Assembly (NCBI GenBank): GCA_038143435.1
Contig: JAYQLX010000003.1
Location: 354,438 to 418,437 of the forward strand
Origin: UBA8337 sp038143435
GTDB lineage: Bacteria > Pseudomonadota > Alphaproteobacteria > RS24
Direction: 5' to 3'
DNA length: 64,000 nucleotides
This document shows positions 55,674-64,000 of this stretch, piece after piece (the first letter of the stretch is position 1; each line of letters begins with the position of its first letter). The translations under genes were made by a program, and so were the position numbers. Below the pieces are notes generated by a model. It was given only the letters and a program-made list of their open reading frames with translations, was not told the DNA's origin and did not search any database.

Positions 55674-55943
55674 ATGCGAAAAGCGTCGGTAGAGCCGGTG
55701 CGCCTCGGCTGGTTGGTAGAGCGTCGGTTAAATCTCTGGGTTTGGTGCGAAAGCTGCAGCCATCACAAAGTCGTGCCTGCAGCACCTTTGGTTGTAAAAT
55801 ACGGCGACGCGACATTGTCTGAAATCAAACATAAGTTTCGCTGCGCCCCATGCGGCGGGCGTGAGATATTTCTGCGCCCCGATTGGCACGGCGCGGGCTG
55901 GACACGCGGTGTGGTGTCGAAGCATGACAAGCTGCCCGAATGA
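55674..55943 (+). CDS. Conserved hypothetical zinc-binding protein
   Basis: An 89-residue protein, MRKASVEPVRLGWLVERRLN, with LWVWCESCSHHKVVPAAPLV and FRCAPCGGREIFLRPDW, two CxxC pairs about 34 residues apart, forming a probable zinc ribbon. I know similar sequences as uncharacterised alphaproteobacterial proteins. It is followed 15 bp later by a 46-codon gene and murA, so may be cotranscribed with them. Role unknown. Confidence 0.6.
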   Translation: MRKASVEPVRLGWLVERRLNLWVWCESCSHHKVVPAAPLVVKYGDATLSEIKHKFRCAPCGGREIFLRPDWHGAGWTRGVVSKHDKLPE

Positions 55944-55957
55944 TATTATGAAAAGGC

Positions 55958-56098
55958 ATGAGCAATGTGCCGAAAACAGGTGATAAAAAAACCGACCGCC
56001 AAGAAAAGCTGGCAGCGGCTTTGCGCGAAAATTTGAAACGCCGCAAAGCGGCCAAACGCGCGGCGCAGGGCGCTGATAAGGAAAAAGACAATGGATGA
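55958..56098 (+). CDS. 46-residue basic small protein overlapping murA
   Basis: ATG at 55958, stop TGA at 56096-56098, 8 bp inside murA. The product, MSNVPKTGDKKTDRQEKLAA then LRENLKRRKAAKRAAQGAD, is highly charged and predicted helical; the QEKLAAALRENLKRRKA segment resembles a small conserved protein found before murA in alphaproteobacteria. Too short to be detected by most cutoffs, but the overlap with murA and conserved position support it. Confidence 0.62.
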   Translation: MSNVPKTGDKKTDRQEKLAAALRENLKRRKAAKRAAQGADKEKDNG

Positions 56099-57364
56099 GA
56101 TTGTCATTTCCGGCGGGCGCAAGCTGACCGGTGAGATTGCCGTTTCGGGTTCGAAAAACGCCGTCTTGCCGCTCATGGTGGCGGGTCTGCTCACGGATGA
56201 AAAATTGACCTTGCGCGGCACGCCGCGCCTCGCCGATACGCGTACATTGGCCAAAGTGCTGCGCGAGCTGGGCGCAAAGAAGTTGAGGAGTTCGGCCAAG
56301 GGCCGGGCGAGGGCATAAATGTGCAGGCGGCGGATTTGGCCAGCACGCGGGCTTCTTATGAATGGGTGTCGAAAATGCGCGCCAGCTTTTGGGTGTTGGG
56401 GCCGCTTTTGGCGCGCGCCCATGAGGCGCAAGTCTCATTGCCCGGCGGCTGCGCCATTGGCACAAGGCCGGTCGATTTATATTTGAACGGGCTGGCCGCG
56501 ATGGGGGCTGATATTAATGTCGAAGGCGGCTATGTGAACGCCACGGCAAAGGGCGGCTTGACGGGCGCGCGCGTCGATTTTCCCTTTGTTTCGGTCGGCG
56601 CGACCCATGTGCTGATGATGGCGGCAAGCCTGGCCAAAGGCGAAACCGTGATTACCAATGCCGCCACCGAACCGGAAGTGGTCGATGTCGGGCATTGCCT
56701 GCAGGCTATGGGCGCCCGGATTGACGGGCTCGGCACGCGCAGCTTGACCGTTCAAGGGGTCGATAGATTGTCGGGCGCTGACCATACGGTAACCCGCGAC
56801 CGCATTGAGGCGGGAGCGTTTGCGCTGGCCGTTGCCGCCACGGCGGGCGATGTCACCCTAATGGGTATTGATGAAACAGGGCTCGGCGCATTGGCCCCGG
56901 CCATGCGGCTGGCCGGTGCCGAACTGACCGACAGCGCGCATGGTCTGCATGTCAAAGGCCCGCAAACCCGCCCGCAAGCGACACCGATTACCACCGAGCC
57001 CTATCCCGGCTTTGCCACTGATTTGCAAGCGCCGTTTATGGGGCTGATGTGTTGCGCCGATGGCGTGTCGCGCATTCGCGAGACGATTTTTGAAAACCGC
57101 TTCATGCATGTGCAGGAATTGGCGCGGCTGGGCGCCGATATTTCTTTGGAAGGCGATACGGCGATTGTTAACGGTGTTGAAAAACTTTATGGCGCGCCGG
57201 TCATGGCCACAGATTTGCGCGCCTCGGTGACTTTGGTGATTGCCGGCTTGATGGCGGAGGGTGAAACGCGCATATCGCGGGTCTATCATCTCGATCGCGG
57301 CTATGAGCGTATCGAAGAAAAATTATCCGCCGTCGGCGCGAAAATTTGGCGGGAAAGCACATGA
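56091..57364 (+). CDS. murA: UDP-N-acetylglucosamine 1-carboxyvinyltransferase, frameshifted
   Basis: First committed step of peptidoglycan synthesis, transferring enolpyruvate from PEP. It starts MDEIVISGGRKLTGEIAVSG and has SGSKNAVLPLMVAGLL, the conserved substrate loop. The AAA at 56276-56278 should probably be AAAA; corrected, the frame continues EVEEFGQGPGEGINVQAADL. The catalytic Cys is in LPGGCAIGTRPVDLYLNGLA, the fosfomycin-reactive residue, and PFPGF-type segment PYPGFATDLQAPFMGLM follows. About 424 residues. The gene overlaps the 46-codon gene before it and DUF2948 after it. Confidence 0.96.
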
Positions 57365-57792
57365 ATGCGCCCGCGCTGAAACTCTATGGGCGCAGTGCCG
57401 AAGACATGCACATTATGTCGACCTATTTGCAAGATGCCGTGGCGCAGCTTGGCGATATGGTCCATTTGGCCGATGAAAAACGCTTCGTCATTTTGTTCAA
57501 TCGCTTTTGTTGGGAACGCGAGGGCGCGCCGATGCGTGTGCGCAGCGCGCTACAGCTTGCCAATGTCGCCGCCATCAGGCAAAAGAAACTCAATTTGAAG
57601 CGTCGCGACGGTGTCGTGGCGCTCTTGGCGATCGACTTTGAGCCGGGCACGTTGCCGGAAGGTGAAATTGCTCTGCAATTTGCCGGTGGTGGCGAGATAC
57701 GCTTGGCAGTTGAGGCCTGTGAGGCCATATTGGAAGATATTACCGCGCCGTGGGCCGCATCGTCGCGTCCGCAGCACGATTTGGAAGAGTAG
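57361..57792 (+). CDS. DUF2948 family protein
   Basis: A 143-residue protein, LYGRSAEDMHIMSTYLQDAV then AQLGDMVHLADEKRFVILFN, matching DUF2948, a family seen in alphaproteobacteria. It lies between murA and hisD in conserved synteny. ATGA links its start with the murA stop. Function unknown; the fold is a predicted alpha/beta of moderate size. Confidence 0.85.
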   Translation: MNAPALKLYGRSAEDMHIMSTYLQDAVAQLGDMVHLADEKRFVILFNRFCWEREGAPMRVRSALQLANVAAIRQKKLNLKRRDGVVALLAIDFEPGTLPEGEIALQFAGGGEIRLAVEACEAILEDITAPWAASSRPQHDLEE

Positions 57793-57796
57793 GGTT

Positions 57797-59107
57797 ATGA
57801 GCTTTTTGCGCGCCCATATTAATGATGAGGATTTTGCCGGCCGCTTTGCCGCGCTGCAGGCGATGAAGCGTGAGCAATCGGTCGATGTCAATGAGGCGGT
57901 GGCCGCCATTATTGATGATGTGCGCGCGCGTGGCGACGCGGCACTGATTGAGTTGACGGCAAAATATGACCGCCAGACATTAAGCGCTGATAGTTTGCGC
58001 ATTGGCGACGACGAGATTGACGCGGCCATGCAGGCTTGTGCGCCGGAAACCAAAGCGGCTTTGGAATTGGCGGCGCAACGCATTGGTGATTTTCACGCGC
58101 GGCAAAAGCCGGAAGATGCGCGCTTTACCGATGCGGCCGGAGTTGAAATGGGCCATCGCTGGACGCCGGTTGATGCGGCCGGTCTTTATGTGCCGGGCGG
58201 GTTGGCCAATTATCCTTCCAGCGTATTGATGAATGCCATTCCGGCGCGCGTCGCCGGCGTTGGGCGCGTGGTCATGGTGGTGCCGACCCCTGACGGGCAG
58301 ATAAATCCGCTTGTGCTGGTCGCCGCCAAGCTGGCCGGTGTTGATGAAATTTATCGTATTGGCGGGGCGCAAGCGGTCGCCGCTTTGGCCTATGGGACAA
58401 ACAGCATTGCGCCGGTCAATGTCATTGTCGGGCCAGGCAATGCTTATGTGGCAGCCGCCAAAAAGCAAGTTTTCGGGCAAGTCGGTATTGATATGATTGC
58501 CGGCCCGTCGGAAATATTGGTGGTGGCCGATAATGAAAACGATCCGGCATGGATGGCGGCTGATTTATTGAGCCAAGCCGAGCATGATGAAGTGGCGCAA
58601 TCCATATTGATTTGTGCCGATAATGCCTATGCCGATGCGGTGGCGGCGGCGGTCGAAAGCGCTCTTAAAACCTTGCCGCCCCAAGATATTGCGCGCGCCA
58701 GTTGGGAAAATTTCGGGGGCATTTTGGTGGTCAATGATTTGCACGCCCAAGCCCCTGAATTGGTCAATCAATTGGCGCCGGAGCATCTCGAACTGGCAGT
58801 TGCCGAGCCCGACGTAATGGCTGATAAAATTCGCCATGCCGGAGCGATTTTTCTGGGCCGTCATACGCCGGAAGCGATTGGCGATTATATTGCCGGGCCC
58901 AATCATGTTTTGCCGACGGCGCGCGCTGCGCGTTATGCCTCGGGTCTGTCGGTGCTTGATTTCATGAAGCGCTCAAGTCTCGTCAAATGCGATGCCGATG
59001 CGCTGGCCGCGATTGGTCCGGCGGCGGTGCGCTTGGCCGAAGAAGAAGGGCTTGACGCGCATGGCCGCTCGATTTCCATTCGCCTCAATATGGGACGCGA
59101 TAGCTGA
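57797..59107 (+). CDS. hisD: Histidinol dehydrogenase
   Basis: Last enzyme of histidine synthesis, oxidising histidinol to histidine with two NAD. The 436-residue protein carries WTPVDAAGLYVPGGLANYPS, IYRIGGAQAVAALAYGTNSI, VGPGNAYVAAAKKQVFGQVG and DMIAGPSEILVVADNEND. QAEHDEVAQSILIC has the catalytic Glu-His-His region, and GAIFLGRHTPEAIGDYIAGP holds a zinc-binding His. It lies 4 bp after DUF2948 and one base before the UPF0262 gene, forming one operon. Intact frame. Confidence 0.96.
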   Translation: MSFLRAHINDEDFAGRFAALQAMKREQSVDVNEAVAAIIDDVRARGDAALIELTAKYDRQTLSADSLRIGDDEIDAAMQACAPETKAALELAAQRIGDFHARQKPEDARFTDAAGVEMGHRWTPVDAAGLYVPGGLANYPSSVLMNAIPARVAGVGRVVMVVPTPDGQINPLVLVAAKLAGVDEIYRIGGAQAVAALAYGTNSIAPVNVIVGPGNAYVAAAKKQVFGQVGIDMIAGPSEILVVADNENDPAWMAADLLSQAEHDEVAQSILICADNAYADAVAAAVESALKTLPPQDIARASWENFGGILVVNDLHAQAPELVNQLAPEHLELAVAEPDVMADKIRHAGAIFLGRHTPEAIGDYIAGPNHVLPTARAARYASGLSVLDFMKRSSLVKCDADALAAIGPAAVRLAEEEGLDAHGRSISIRLNMGRDS

Positions 59108-59593
59108 ATGAGCGCGGCGGGCGAAAAGGCAGAGCGACTGGTTCACTTGTCCCTCGATGATCCGGCTTTGACGGCGCGCAATGCCGATTTGGAGCATGAG
59201 CGCCGTGTCGCGATTTTCGATATTTTGGAAAACAATCATTTCGCTTTGGTCGATGGCCCGGCCGGGCCCTATCGGCTGAAATTATCTCTGGCCGATAGTG
59301 GCATTGTGTTTGCCGTATCCGATAAGGAAGGCGGGGCGCTGAGCCGAATTGAACTTTCCATGCGCCCCTTGCGGCGCAATATTCGCGATTATTTTCTCAT
59401 TTGTGAAAGCTATTTTGAGGCCATGCGCAATGCCACGCCCGAGCGCGTCGAAACCATCGACCAAGCGCGGCGTGCTTTGCACAATGAAAGCGCCGAGCTG
59501 TTGAAAACCAGCCTCGCCGATAAGGTGCGGCTTGATGATGATACGGCGCGGCGCTTGTTCACGCTCATCTCGGTTTTGCAAATGCGCGGGTAG
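59108..59593 (+). CDS. UPF0262 family protein
   Basis: A 161-residue protein restricted to alphaproteobacteria: HLSLDDPALTARNADLEHER, RVAIFDILENNHFALVDG, then LRRNIRDYFLICESYFEAMR and AELLKTSLADKVRLDDDTAR. These blocks identify UPF0262. Its synteny with hisD and infA is conserved in the class. No function is known. Overlaps nothing; starts on the base after the hisD stop. Confidence 0.88.
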   Translation: MSAAGEKAERLVHLSLDDPALTARNADLEHERRVAIFDILENNHFALVDGPAGPYRLKLSLADSGIVFAVSDKEGGALSRIELSMRPLRRNIRDYFLICESYFEAMRNATPERVETIDQARRALHNESAELLKTSLADKVRLDDDTARRLFTLISVLQMRG

Positions 59594-59684
59594 AAAAGCG
59601 CAGTGACCAAAACTAATGGCCAAAAAACAGTTGATTTATCTGCCACTCTTGGCCATTCTCCGGCAAATTTAACAGGTAGGCATT

Positions 59685-59903
59685 ATGGCTAAAGAAGAAC
59701 TTCTGGAGTTTAACGCAACGGTGGTGGAATTACTGCCCAATGCGACGTTTCGTGTGAAACTGGAAAACGACCATGAAGTGATTGCCCATACGGCCGGCAA
59801 AATGCGTAAAAACCGCATTCGCGTATTGGCCGGTGACAAGGTTTTGGTGGAAATGACACCTTATGACCTGACTAAGGGACGCATTACCTATCGCTTCAAA
59901 TAA
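59685..59903 (+). CDS. infA: Translation initiation factor IF-1
   Basis: A 72-residue OB-fold protein. MAKEELLEFNATVVELLPNA and FRVKLENDHEVIAHTAGKMR, with KNRIRVLAGDKVLVEMTPYD and LTKGRITYRFK, are the textbook IF-1 sequence. IF-1 occupies the ribosomal A site in initiation. maf begins 7 bp later, infA-maf-RNase order being typical of alphaproteobacteria. Confidence 0.98.
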   Translation: MAKEELLEFNATVVELLPNATFRVKLENDHEVIAHTAGKMRKNRIRVLAGDKVLVEMTPYDLTKGRITYRFK

Positions 59904-59910
59904 ACAGCTT

Positions 59911-60472
59911 GTGCTGGCCAGTGCCAGCCCGCGACGCGTTGATTTGCTGGCGCAAATCGGCGTTGCCCCAACGCGTGTCATCGCCGCCAATATTGATGAA
60001 ACACCGCGCCCGCGCGAAGTGCCGAGCGCATTGGCCAAACGTTTGGCGTTTGAAAAAGCCGCCGCCATTGCGAGGGCAAGAACAAGATGCTTTGGTTTTG
60101 GCCGCCGATACGGTGGTCAGTGTCGGGCGGCGTATTTTGCCGAAAACCGAAAATGCCGCGGAAGCGCGCGCCTGTTTGCACCTCATGTCAGGGCGCGGTC
60201 ACCGCGTGCATAGCGGCATTTGTTTGATTGATGGCGCGCGCCGATGGCAGCGTTTGGTCACAAGCCGCGTGCACATGCGCCGCTTGGGGGCAGAAGATAT
60301 TGAGGCTTATCTGGCGACCGGTGAATGGCAGGGCAAGGCCGGCGGTTATGCCATTCAGGGCCAGGCCGCCGCCTTTATCAGTCAAATTACCGGCTCTTAC
60401 AGCAATATTGTCGGTTTGCCCTTGTTTGAGACGGCCAATTTATTGCAAGCTGCTGGCTTCCGGTCGAGCTAA
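59911..60472 (+). CDS. maf: Maf family nucleotide pyrophosphatase, frameshifted
   Basis: Maf proteins hydrolyse modified NTPs (for example dTTP/UTP or m7GTP). The frame reads LVLASASPRRVDLLAQIGVA, the SxSPRR motif, then NIDETPRPREVPSALAKRLA and, after a shift near 60075, ALVLAADTVVSVGRRILPKT. MSGRGHRVHSGICL and GYAIQGQAAAFISQITGSYS, with NIVGLPLFE, complete the family. About 190 residues. GTG at 59911 is the most likely start, since earlier codons in frame are closed by a stop. Confidence 0.9.
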
Positions 60473-60499
60473 AGATTATTTTCCGCAGAAGAGTGACAT

Positions 60500-61744
60500 A
60501 TGATGGCGCATGAAATTTTGATGAGTGTTGAAAACGGCTTGCTGCGCGTGGCGCAATTGGAAGACGGTGTCTTGGTCTCCCTGCAAGCCGCGCCTTTGGG
60601 CAAGGCTGAAACCGAAACCTCTATGGTCGGGCAGATTTATCTGGCGCGTGTCGAGCGCGTGGTCGAACGCTTGCAAGCCGCCTTTATCGATATCGGTTTT
60701 GACAAAAGCGCTTTTTTGGGCGCGCGCGAAGCCCGCGCTTTGCTGCCCGATGCGACGCGCGACACGCCGATTGAAGATTGTGTCGAAGATGGCGATACGG
60801 TGTTGGTGCAAGTCACCCGTCCGCCGCAAGGTGATAAGGGCGCACAAGTGACCGCTGATGTGACATTGGCGGGGCGTGGTGTGGTGCTGGCGCCGTGCCG
60901 CTCGCGCATTGCCGTGTCGCGGCAAATTGAAGATGAAGCCGAGCGCACCCGCCTGACCGAATTGGCTGAAAAAATTCGCGCCGGTGATGGTGTCGATGCG
61001 GTCGATGTTGAGGGCATGGACGGGCCATCGGGCTGGGTGCTGCGCACGGCGGCGCAAGGACAAGAATTAGACGCTTTGGCCGCCGATATGGCCAATGTGG
61101 CGGCACAATGGGAAGCGCTTTTGGAACGCGCTGAAAATGCCGAGCCGCCCTGTCTTATTCATGAAGATTTGGGGCCGGTCGAAAAAGCGCTGCGCGATTT
61201 GGTGCGCGCCGATACGCAAGCCGTTGTCGTTGAAGGGGCGGCGGCTTTGGCCGTTGCCAAAGGCTTTATGCGCCAGCACATGCCCGCTCTGGCCGATATA
61301 TTGAGCGCTGCCGAGGGTGATGAAATATTGTTTGACCGCCATGATGTGGCCGGTCAATTGGACAAAGCCTTATCGCCGCGTCTTGACCTGCCGTCAGGCG
61401 CGTGGCTGATGGTTGAAACCACTGAAGCCATGACGACGATTGACGTCAATTCGGGCAGTGCCGAGGACGATGCGCTGGCCGTCAATTTGCAGGCCGCCGC
61501 CGCCATTGCCAAACAAATTCGCTTGCGCGCTTTGGGCGGTTTGGTGGCTATTGATTTTATCGATATGAATGATGAAAGCGCGCATGAGGCGGTGTTGAAG
61601 GCGCTTGATGAAGGGTTTGACGGCGATAAAAACCCGGTGCGCATCGGCCCGATGTCTGAGTTTGGCGTGGTTGAAATGACGCGGCGGCGCGAGGTCATGA
61701 CTTTGGCCGAAGCGCTCAGGCAAAACGGGGCGGCCAATGGCTAA
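60500..61744 (+). CDS. Ribonuclease E/G family protein (short form)
   Basis: A 414-residue endoribonuclease catalytic domain. The S1 domain contains IYLARVERVVERLQAAFIDI and VLVQVTRPPQGDKGAQVTAD; then the DNase I-like domain holds WLMVETTEAMTTIDVNSGSA and LGGLVAIDFIDMNDESAHEA, whose Asp residues bind the catalytic magnesium. It ends at FGVVEMTRRREVMTLAEALR, just before the place where RNase E/G have their CPxC zinc-link, so dimer-linking zinc and the degradosome tail are missing. It overlaps yacG by 8 bp. Confidence 0.9.
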   Translation: MMAHEILMSVENGLLRVAQLEDGVLVSLQAAPLGKAETETSMVGQIYLARVERVVERLQAAFIDIGFDKSAFLGAREARALLPDATRDTPIEDCVEDGDTVLVQVTRPPQGDKGAQVTADVTLAGRGVVLAPCRSRIAVSRQIEDEAERTRLTELAEKIRAGDGVDAVDVEGMDGPSGWVLRTAAQGQELDALAADMANVAAQWEALLERAENAEPPCLIHEDLGPVEKALRDLVRADTQAVVVEGAAALAVAKGFMRQHMPALADILSAAEGDEILFDRHDVAGQLDKALSPRLDLPSGAWLMVETTEAMTTIDVNSGSAEDDALAVNLQAAAAIAKQIRLRALGGLVAIDFIDMNDESAHEAVLKALDEGFDGDKNPVRIGPMSEFGVVEMTRRREVMTLAEALRQNGAANG

Positions 61745-61952
61745 GCGACCGGCGGCTAAATGCCCGATTTGCAAAGCGGCTGAAACGGCAGCCAAGTTTC
61801 GTCCCTTTTGTTCGAAACGCTGCGCCGATGTTGATTTGCATCGCTGGATGGGCGGGCAATATGCGGTGCCGGCGGTTGAACCGCCCGATGATTTTGACGC
61901 TGAAATTGAAACCGCATTGGCCGAACAAGACAGGCCCGATGAACTGCATTAA
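61737..61952 (+). CDS. yacG: DNA gyrase inhibitor YacG
   Basis: A 71-residue zinc protein: AKCPICKAAETAAKFRPFCS then KRCADVDLHRWMGGQYAVPA. The CxxC...CxxxC pattern binds one zinc. YacG binds GyrB and inhibits gyrase in E. coli. The start overlaps the RNase gene by 8 bp, in the conserved maf-RNase E/G-yacG order. Confidence 0.95.
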   Translation: MAKRPAAKCPICKAAETAAKFRPFCSKRCADVDLHRWMGGQYAVPAVEPPDDFDAEIETALAEQDRPDELH

Positions 61953-62032
61953 TCAGGGTCAGCGCGGCTGGACAGCGGCAAACGCATGGCCTATAAACGC
62001 CTCACTCAAAGGGGGCTGCAAAGCCGCCATAT

Positions 62033-62108
<76 letters not shown>

Positions 62109-62162
62109 TTTTTTTTGAAGCTTCCTCATTAAGCCTGACCCCAATATTGAAAAGGCGCGCCC

Positions 62163-64000
62163 ATGTCCCTCACCGTGGCAGAAAATCTTCGCAATATTGC
62201 CATTATCGCCCATGTCGACCACGGCAAAACCACGCTCATTGACGCGATTTTGAAGCAGACCGGCCTGTTTCGCGACAATCAAGCGGTCGATGAACGGCTG
62301 ATGGATAGCGGCGATTTGGAAAAAGAGCGCGGCATCACCATTCTCGCCAAACCGACCTCGGTGATTTGGAACGAGACGCGCATTAATATTATCGACACGC
62401 CGGGCCATGCCGATTTTGGCGGCGAGGTGGAGCGCGTTTTGGATATGGCCGATGGCGTGATTTTGCTGACCGATGCGGCGGAAGGACCGATGCCGCAAAC
62501 CAAATTCGTGCTCGGCAAAGCGCTGGCGCAAGGGCTGCGCCCGATTGTCGTCATTAATAAGGTCGACCGCCCTGACGGCCGCCCCGATGAAGTGATTGAC
62601 GAAGTGTTTGATTTATTTGTCTCGCTCGATGCGACGTCCGAGCAATTGGATTTTCCGGTGCTTTATGCCTCAGGCCGCGATGGCTGGTGCGCTGTCGAGC
62701 TGGAAGATGCGCGCGAAAATTTGCTTCCGCTTTTGGATTTGGTGCTGGCCCATGTGCCGCCGCCTATGGTCGAGCCCGATAAACCCTTTGCCATGCTGGC
62801 CACGCTATTGGATAGCGACCCTTATATTGGCCGCTGCCTGACCGGCCGCGTTTTGCAAGGCACGGCGAAGGTCAATGCCTCGGTCAAGGCGATTGATTTG
62901 GACGGCTCACAAATTGAAACCGGTCGGCTGACCAAGCTGCTGCGCTTTGAAGGCACGAAACGTGTGCCGGTCGATGAGGTTGCGGCCGGTGATTTGATTT
63001 GCATTGCCGGTCTCACCAAGGCCTCGGTTGCCGATACGATTGGCGATCCGGCCATTAATGAGGCGCTGGCTTCGACGCCGATTGACCCGCCCACCATGTC
63101 GGTCACCATCACCGTCAATGACAGCCCGTTTGCCGGCACGGAAGGCAAGAAAGTCACCTCCACCGTCATTCGCGAGCGCTTGCTGGCGGAAGTGGAAACC
63201 AATGTTGCCATTACTTTTGCCGAAAGCGCCAATAAGGACGCGTTTGAAATTGGCGGACGCGGCGAATTGCAATTGGGGGTGCTGATTGAAACCATGCGCC
63301 GCGAAGGCTTTGAGATGAATGTGTCGCGCCCGAAAGTGCTTATCCGCAATGAGAACGGTCAAAAAATGGAGCCGGTGGAAGAGGTGACCATTGATGTTGA
63401 TGAAGAATTTTCATCGACCGTGGTCGACAGCATGAACCGCCGCAAAGCGCATATGATGGATATGCGCACGGCCGGCGCGGGAAAAACACGCATGGTGTTT
63501 CACGCGCCGTCGCGCGGTCTTATCGGCTATCAAAGCCGCTTTCTCACGCAAACCCGCGGCACCGGCGTGTTGAACCGCGTGTTTCATGATTACGCGCCCT
63601 ATAGCGGCGATATTGAAGGGCGGCGCAATGGCGCGCTGATTGCCAGCGAGACCGGCACGGCGGTCGCCTATGCGATTTTCAATCTGCAAGATCGCGGCAC
63701 CATGTTTATCGACCCGCAAACGCCGGTTTATCAGGGCATGATTGTCGGCGAGCACAGCCGCGATAATGATTTGGAAATCAATGTGCTGAAAGGCAAAAAG
63801 CTGACCAATGTGCGCGCTTCAGGGGCTGATGAAGCGGTGACGCTGACGCCGCCGCGCCGCATGTCTTTGGAAGACATGATGGCCTATGTCGAATTTGACG
63901 AATTGCTGGAAGTGACGCCGCAAAGCCTGCGGCTCAGAAAACGCTATCTTCTGGAACATGAGCGCAAAAAATTCCGCCGCCAAATGGAAGAAGAAGGCGG
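62163..64000 (+). CDS. typA: Translational GTPase TypA/BipA (runs off window end)
   Basis: TypA/BipA is a ribosome-associated GTPase in stress response and ribosome assembly. G1 is IAIIAHVDHGKTTLIDAIL, G2/switch I ERGITILAKPTSVIW, G3 IIDTPGHADFGGEVERVLDM and G4 VINKVDRP. The beta-barrel, domains III and V follow (KLLRFEGTKRVPVDEVAAGD, RGELQLGVLIETMRREGFEM, SRGLIGYQSRFLTQTRGTGV). The last visible residues RKKFRRQMEEEG lie near the C-terminus, so almost the full gene is present. The frame is intact. Confidence 0.97.
   Translation, partial: MSLTVAENLRNIAIIAHVDHGKTTLIDAILKQTGLFRDNQAVDERLMDSGDLEKERGITILAKPTSVIWNETRINIIDTPGHADFGGEVERVLDMADGVILLTDAAEGPMPQTKFVLGKALAQGLRPIVVINKVDRPDGRPDEVIDEVFDLFVSLDATSEQLDFPVLYASGRDGWCAVELEDARENLLPLLDLVLAHVPPPMVEPDKPFAMLATLLDSDPYIGRCLTGRVLQGTAKVNASVKAIDLDGSQIETGRLTKLLRFEGTKRVPVDEVAAGDLICIAGLTKASVADTIGDPAINEALASTPIDPPTMSVTITVNDSPFAGTEGKKVTSTVIRERLLAEVETNVAITFAESANKDAFEIGGRGELQLGVLIETMRREGFEMNVSRPKVLIRNENGQKMEPVEEVTIDVDEEFSSTVVDSMNRRKAHMMDMRTAGAGKTRMVFHAPSRGLIGYQSRFLTQTRGTGVLNRVFHDYAPYSGDIEGRRNGALIASETGTAVAYAIFNLQDRGTMFIDPQTPVYQGMIVGEHSRDNDLEINVLKGKKLTNVRASGADEAVTLTPPRRMSLEDMMAYVEFDELLEVTPQSLRLRKRYLLEHERKKFRRQMEEEG

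Overview
The window is a gene-dense stretch of an alphaproteobacterial chromosome. Pointers to that class are GcrA with a cluster of GANTC sites, a class I lysyl-tRNA synthetase, a SAM-II riboswitch in front of metZ, a TorF-glnK-amtB operon, and class-typical conserved genes (UPF0262, DUF2948, DUF3429, TIGR02186, the ligase-associated helicase/phosphoesterase pair). I cannot name a family or genus from the sequence alone. I see no insertion sequence, prophage, CRISPR array or plasmid feature; this is ordinary core chromosome with some accessory metabolism.

Layout. 1-1060 (minus): yidC, rnpA, rpmH. 1200-9600 (plus): a TVP38 membrane protein with an FAD disulfide reductase, a P1-family peptidase carrying a 70-bp insertion, tRNA-Arg, a PAP2 phosphatase, a hotdog protein, an FAD sugar-lactone-type oxidase with a PLP racemase/aldolase-like enzyme, and an isoprenylcysteine-type methyltransferase. 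9600-14250: zinc-ribbon protein, glutathione peroxidase, a split photolyase-like gene pair, an AEC transporter, a crotonase and a DUF962 protein. 14260-16840: a nitrogen-regulated operon (two NtrC-like sites, a sigma-54 promoter, torF, glnK, amtB, terminator). 16840-20930: GFA enzyme, iron ABC binding protein with a Fur-like operator, an SDR, gcrA, an ABC-2 permease. 21000-30440: argD-argF-hslO, an RND efflux pair, trkH, apaG. 30460-35630: metZ with its SAM-II switch, dCTP deaminase, an FMN hydroxy-acid oxidase, a sterol-desaturase-type hydroxylase, TerB-like protein. 35750-44130: lysK, DUF952-pyrD-arsC, TetR with a lipase-like hydrolase, and the lhr-like helicase with pdeM. 44130-48690: a coupled envelope operon (TauE, TIGR02186, CcdA, DUF3429), a hydrolase and msrB. 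48940-54760: thiolase, small membrane protein, NrdR box plus structured leader and nrdAB, a GST. 55480-64000: tRNA-Thr, zinc protein, a 46-codon gene overlapping murA, DUF2948, hisD, UPF0262, infA, maf, RNase E/G, yacG, tRNA-Phe and typA (running off the end).

An overriding property is quality: more than twenty genes, many of them essential (rnpA, yidC, murA, lysK, pyrD, argF), are broken by single-base frameshifts, several demonstrably at short homopolymers. I read these as consensus errors and not as pseudogenes, so broken genes are annotated as one gene each with approximate frameshift positions.

The most rewarding non-routine signals are regulatory: the complete NtrC/sigma-54 control region of the ammonium operon, a SAM-II switch whose aptamer, antiterminator and terminator arms can all be paired by eye, and a structured roughly 220-nt leader between an NrdR box and nrdA. 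I did not find a clearly undescribed multi-gene system; the split photolyase pair and the TauE/TIGR02186/CcdA/DUF3429 operon are the best candidates for functional novelty.
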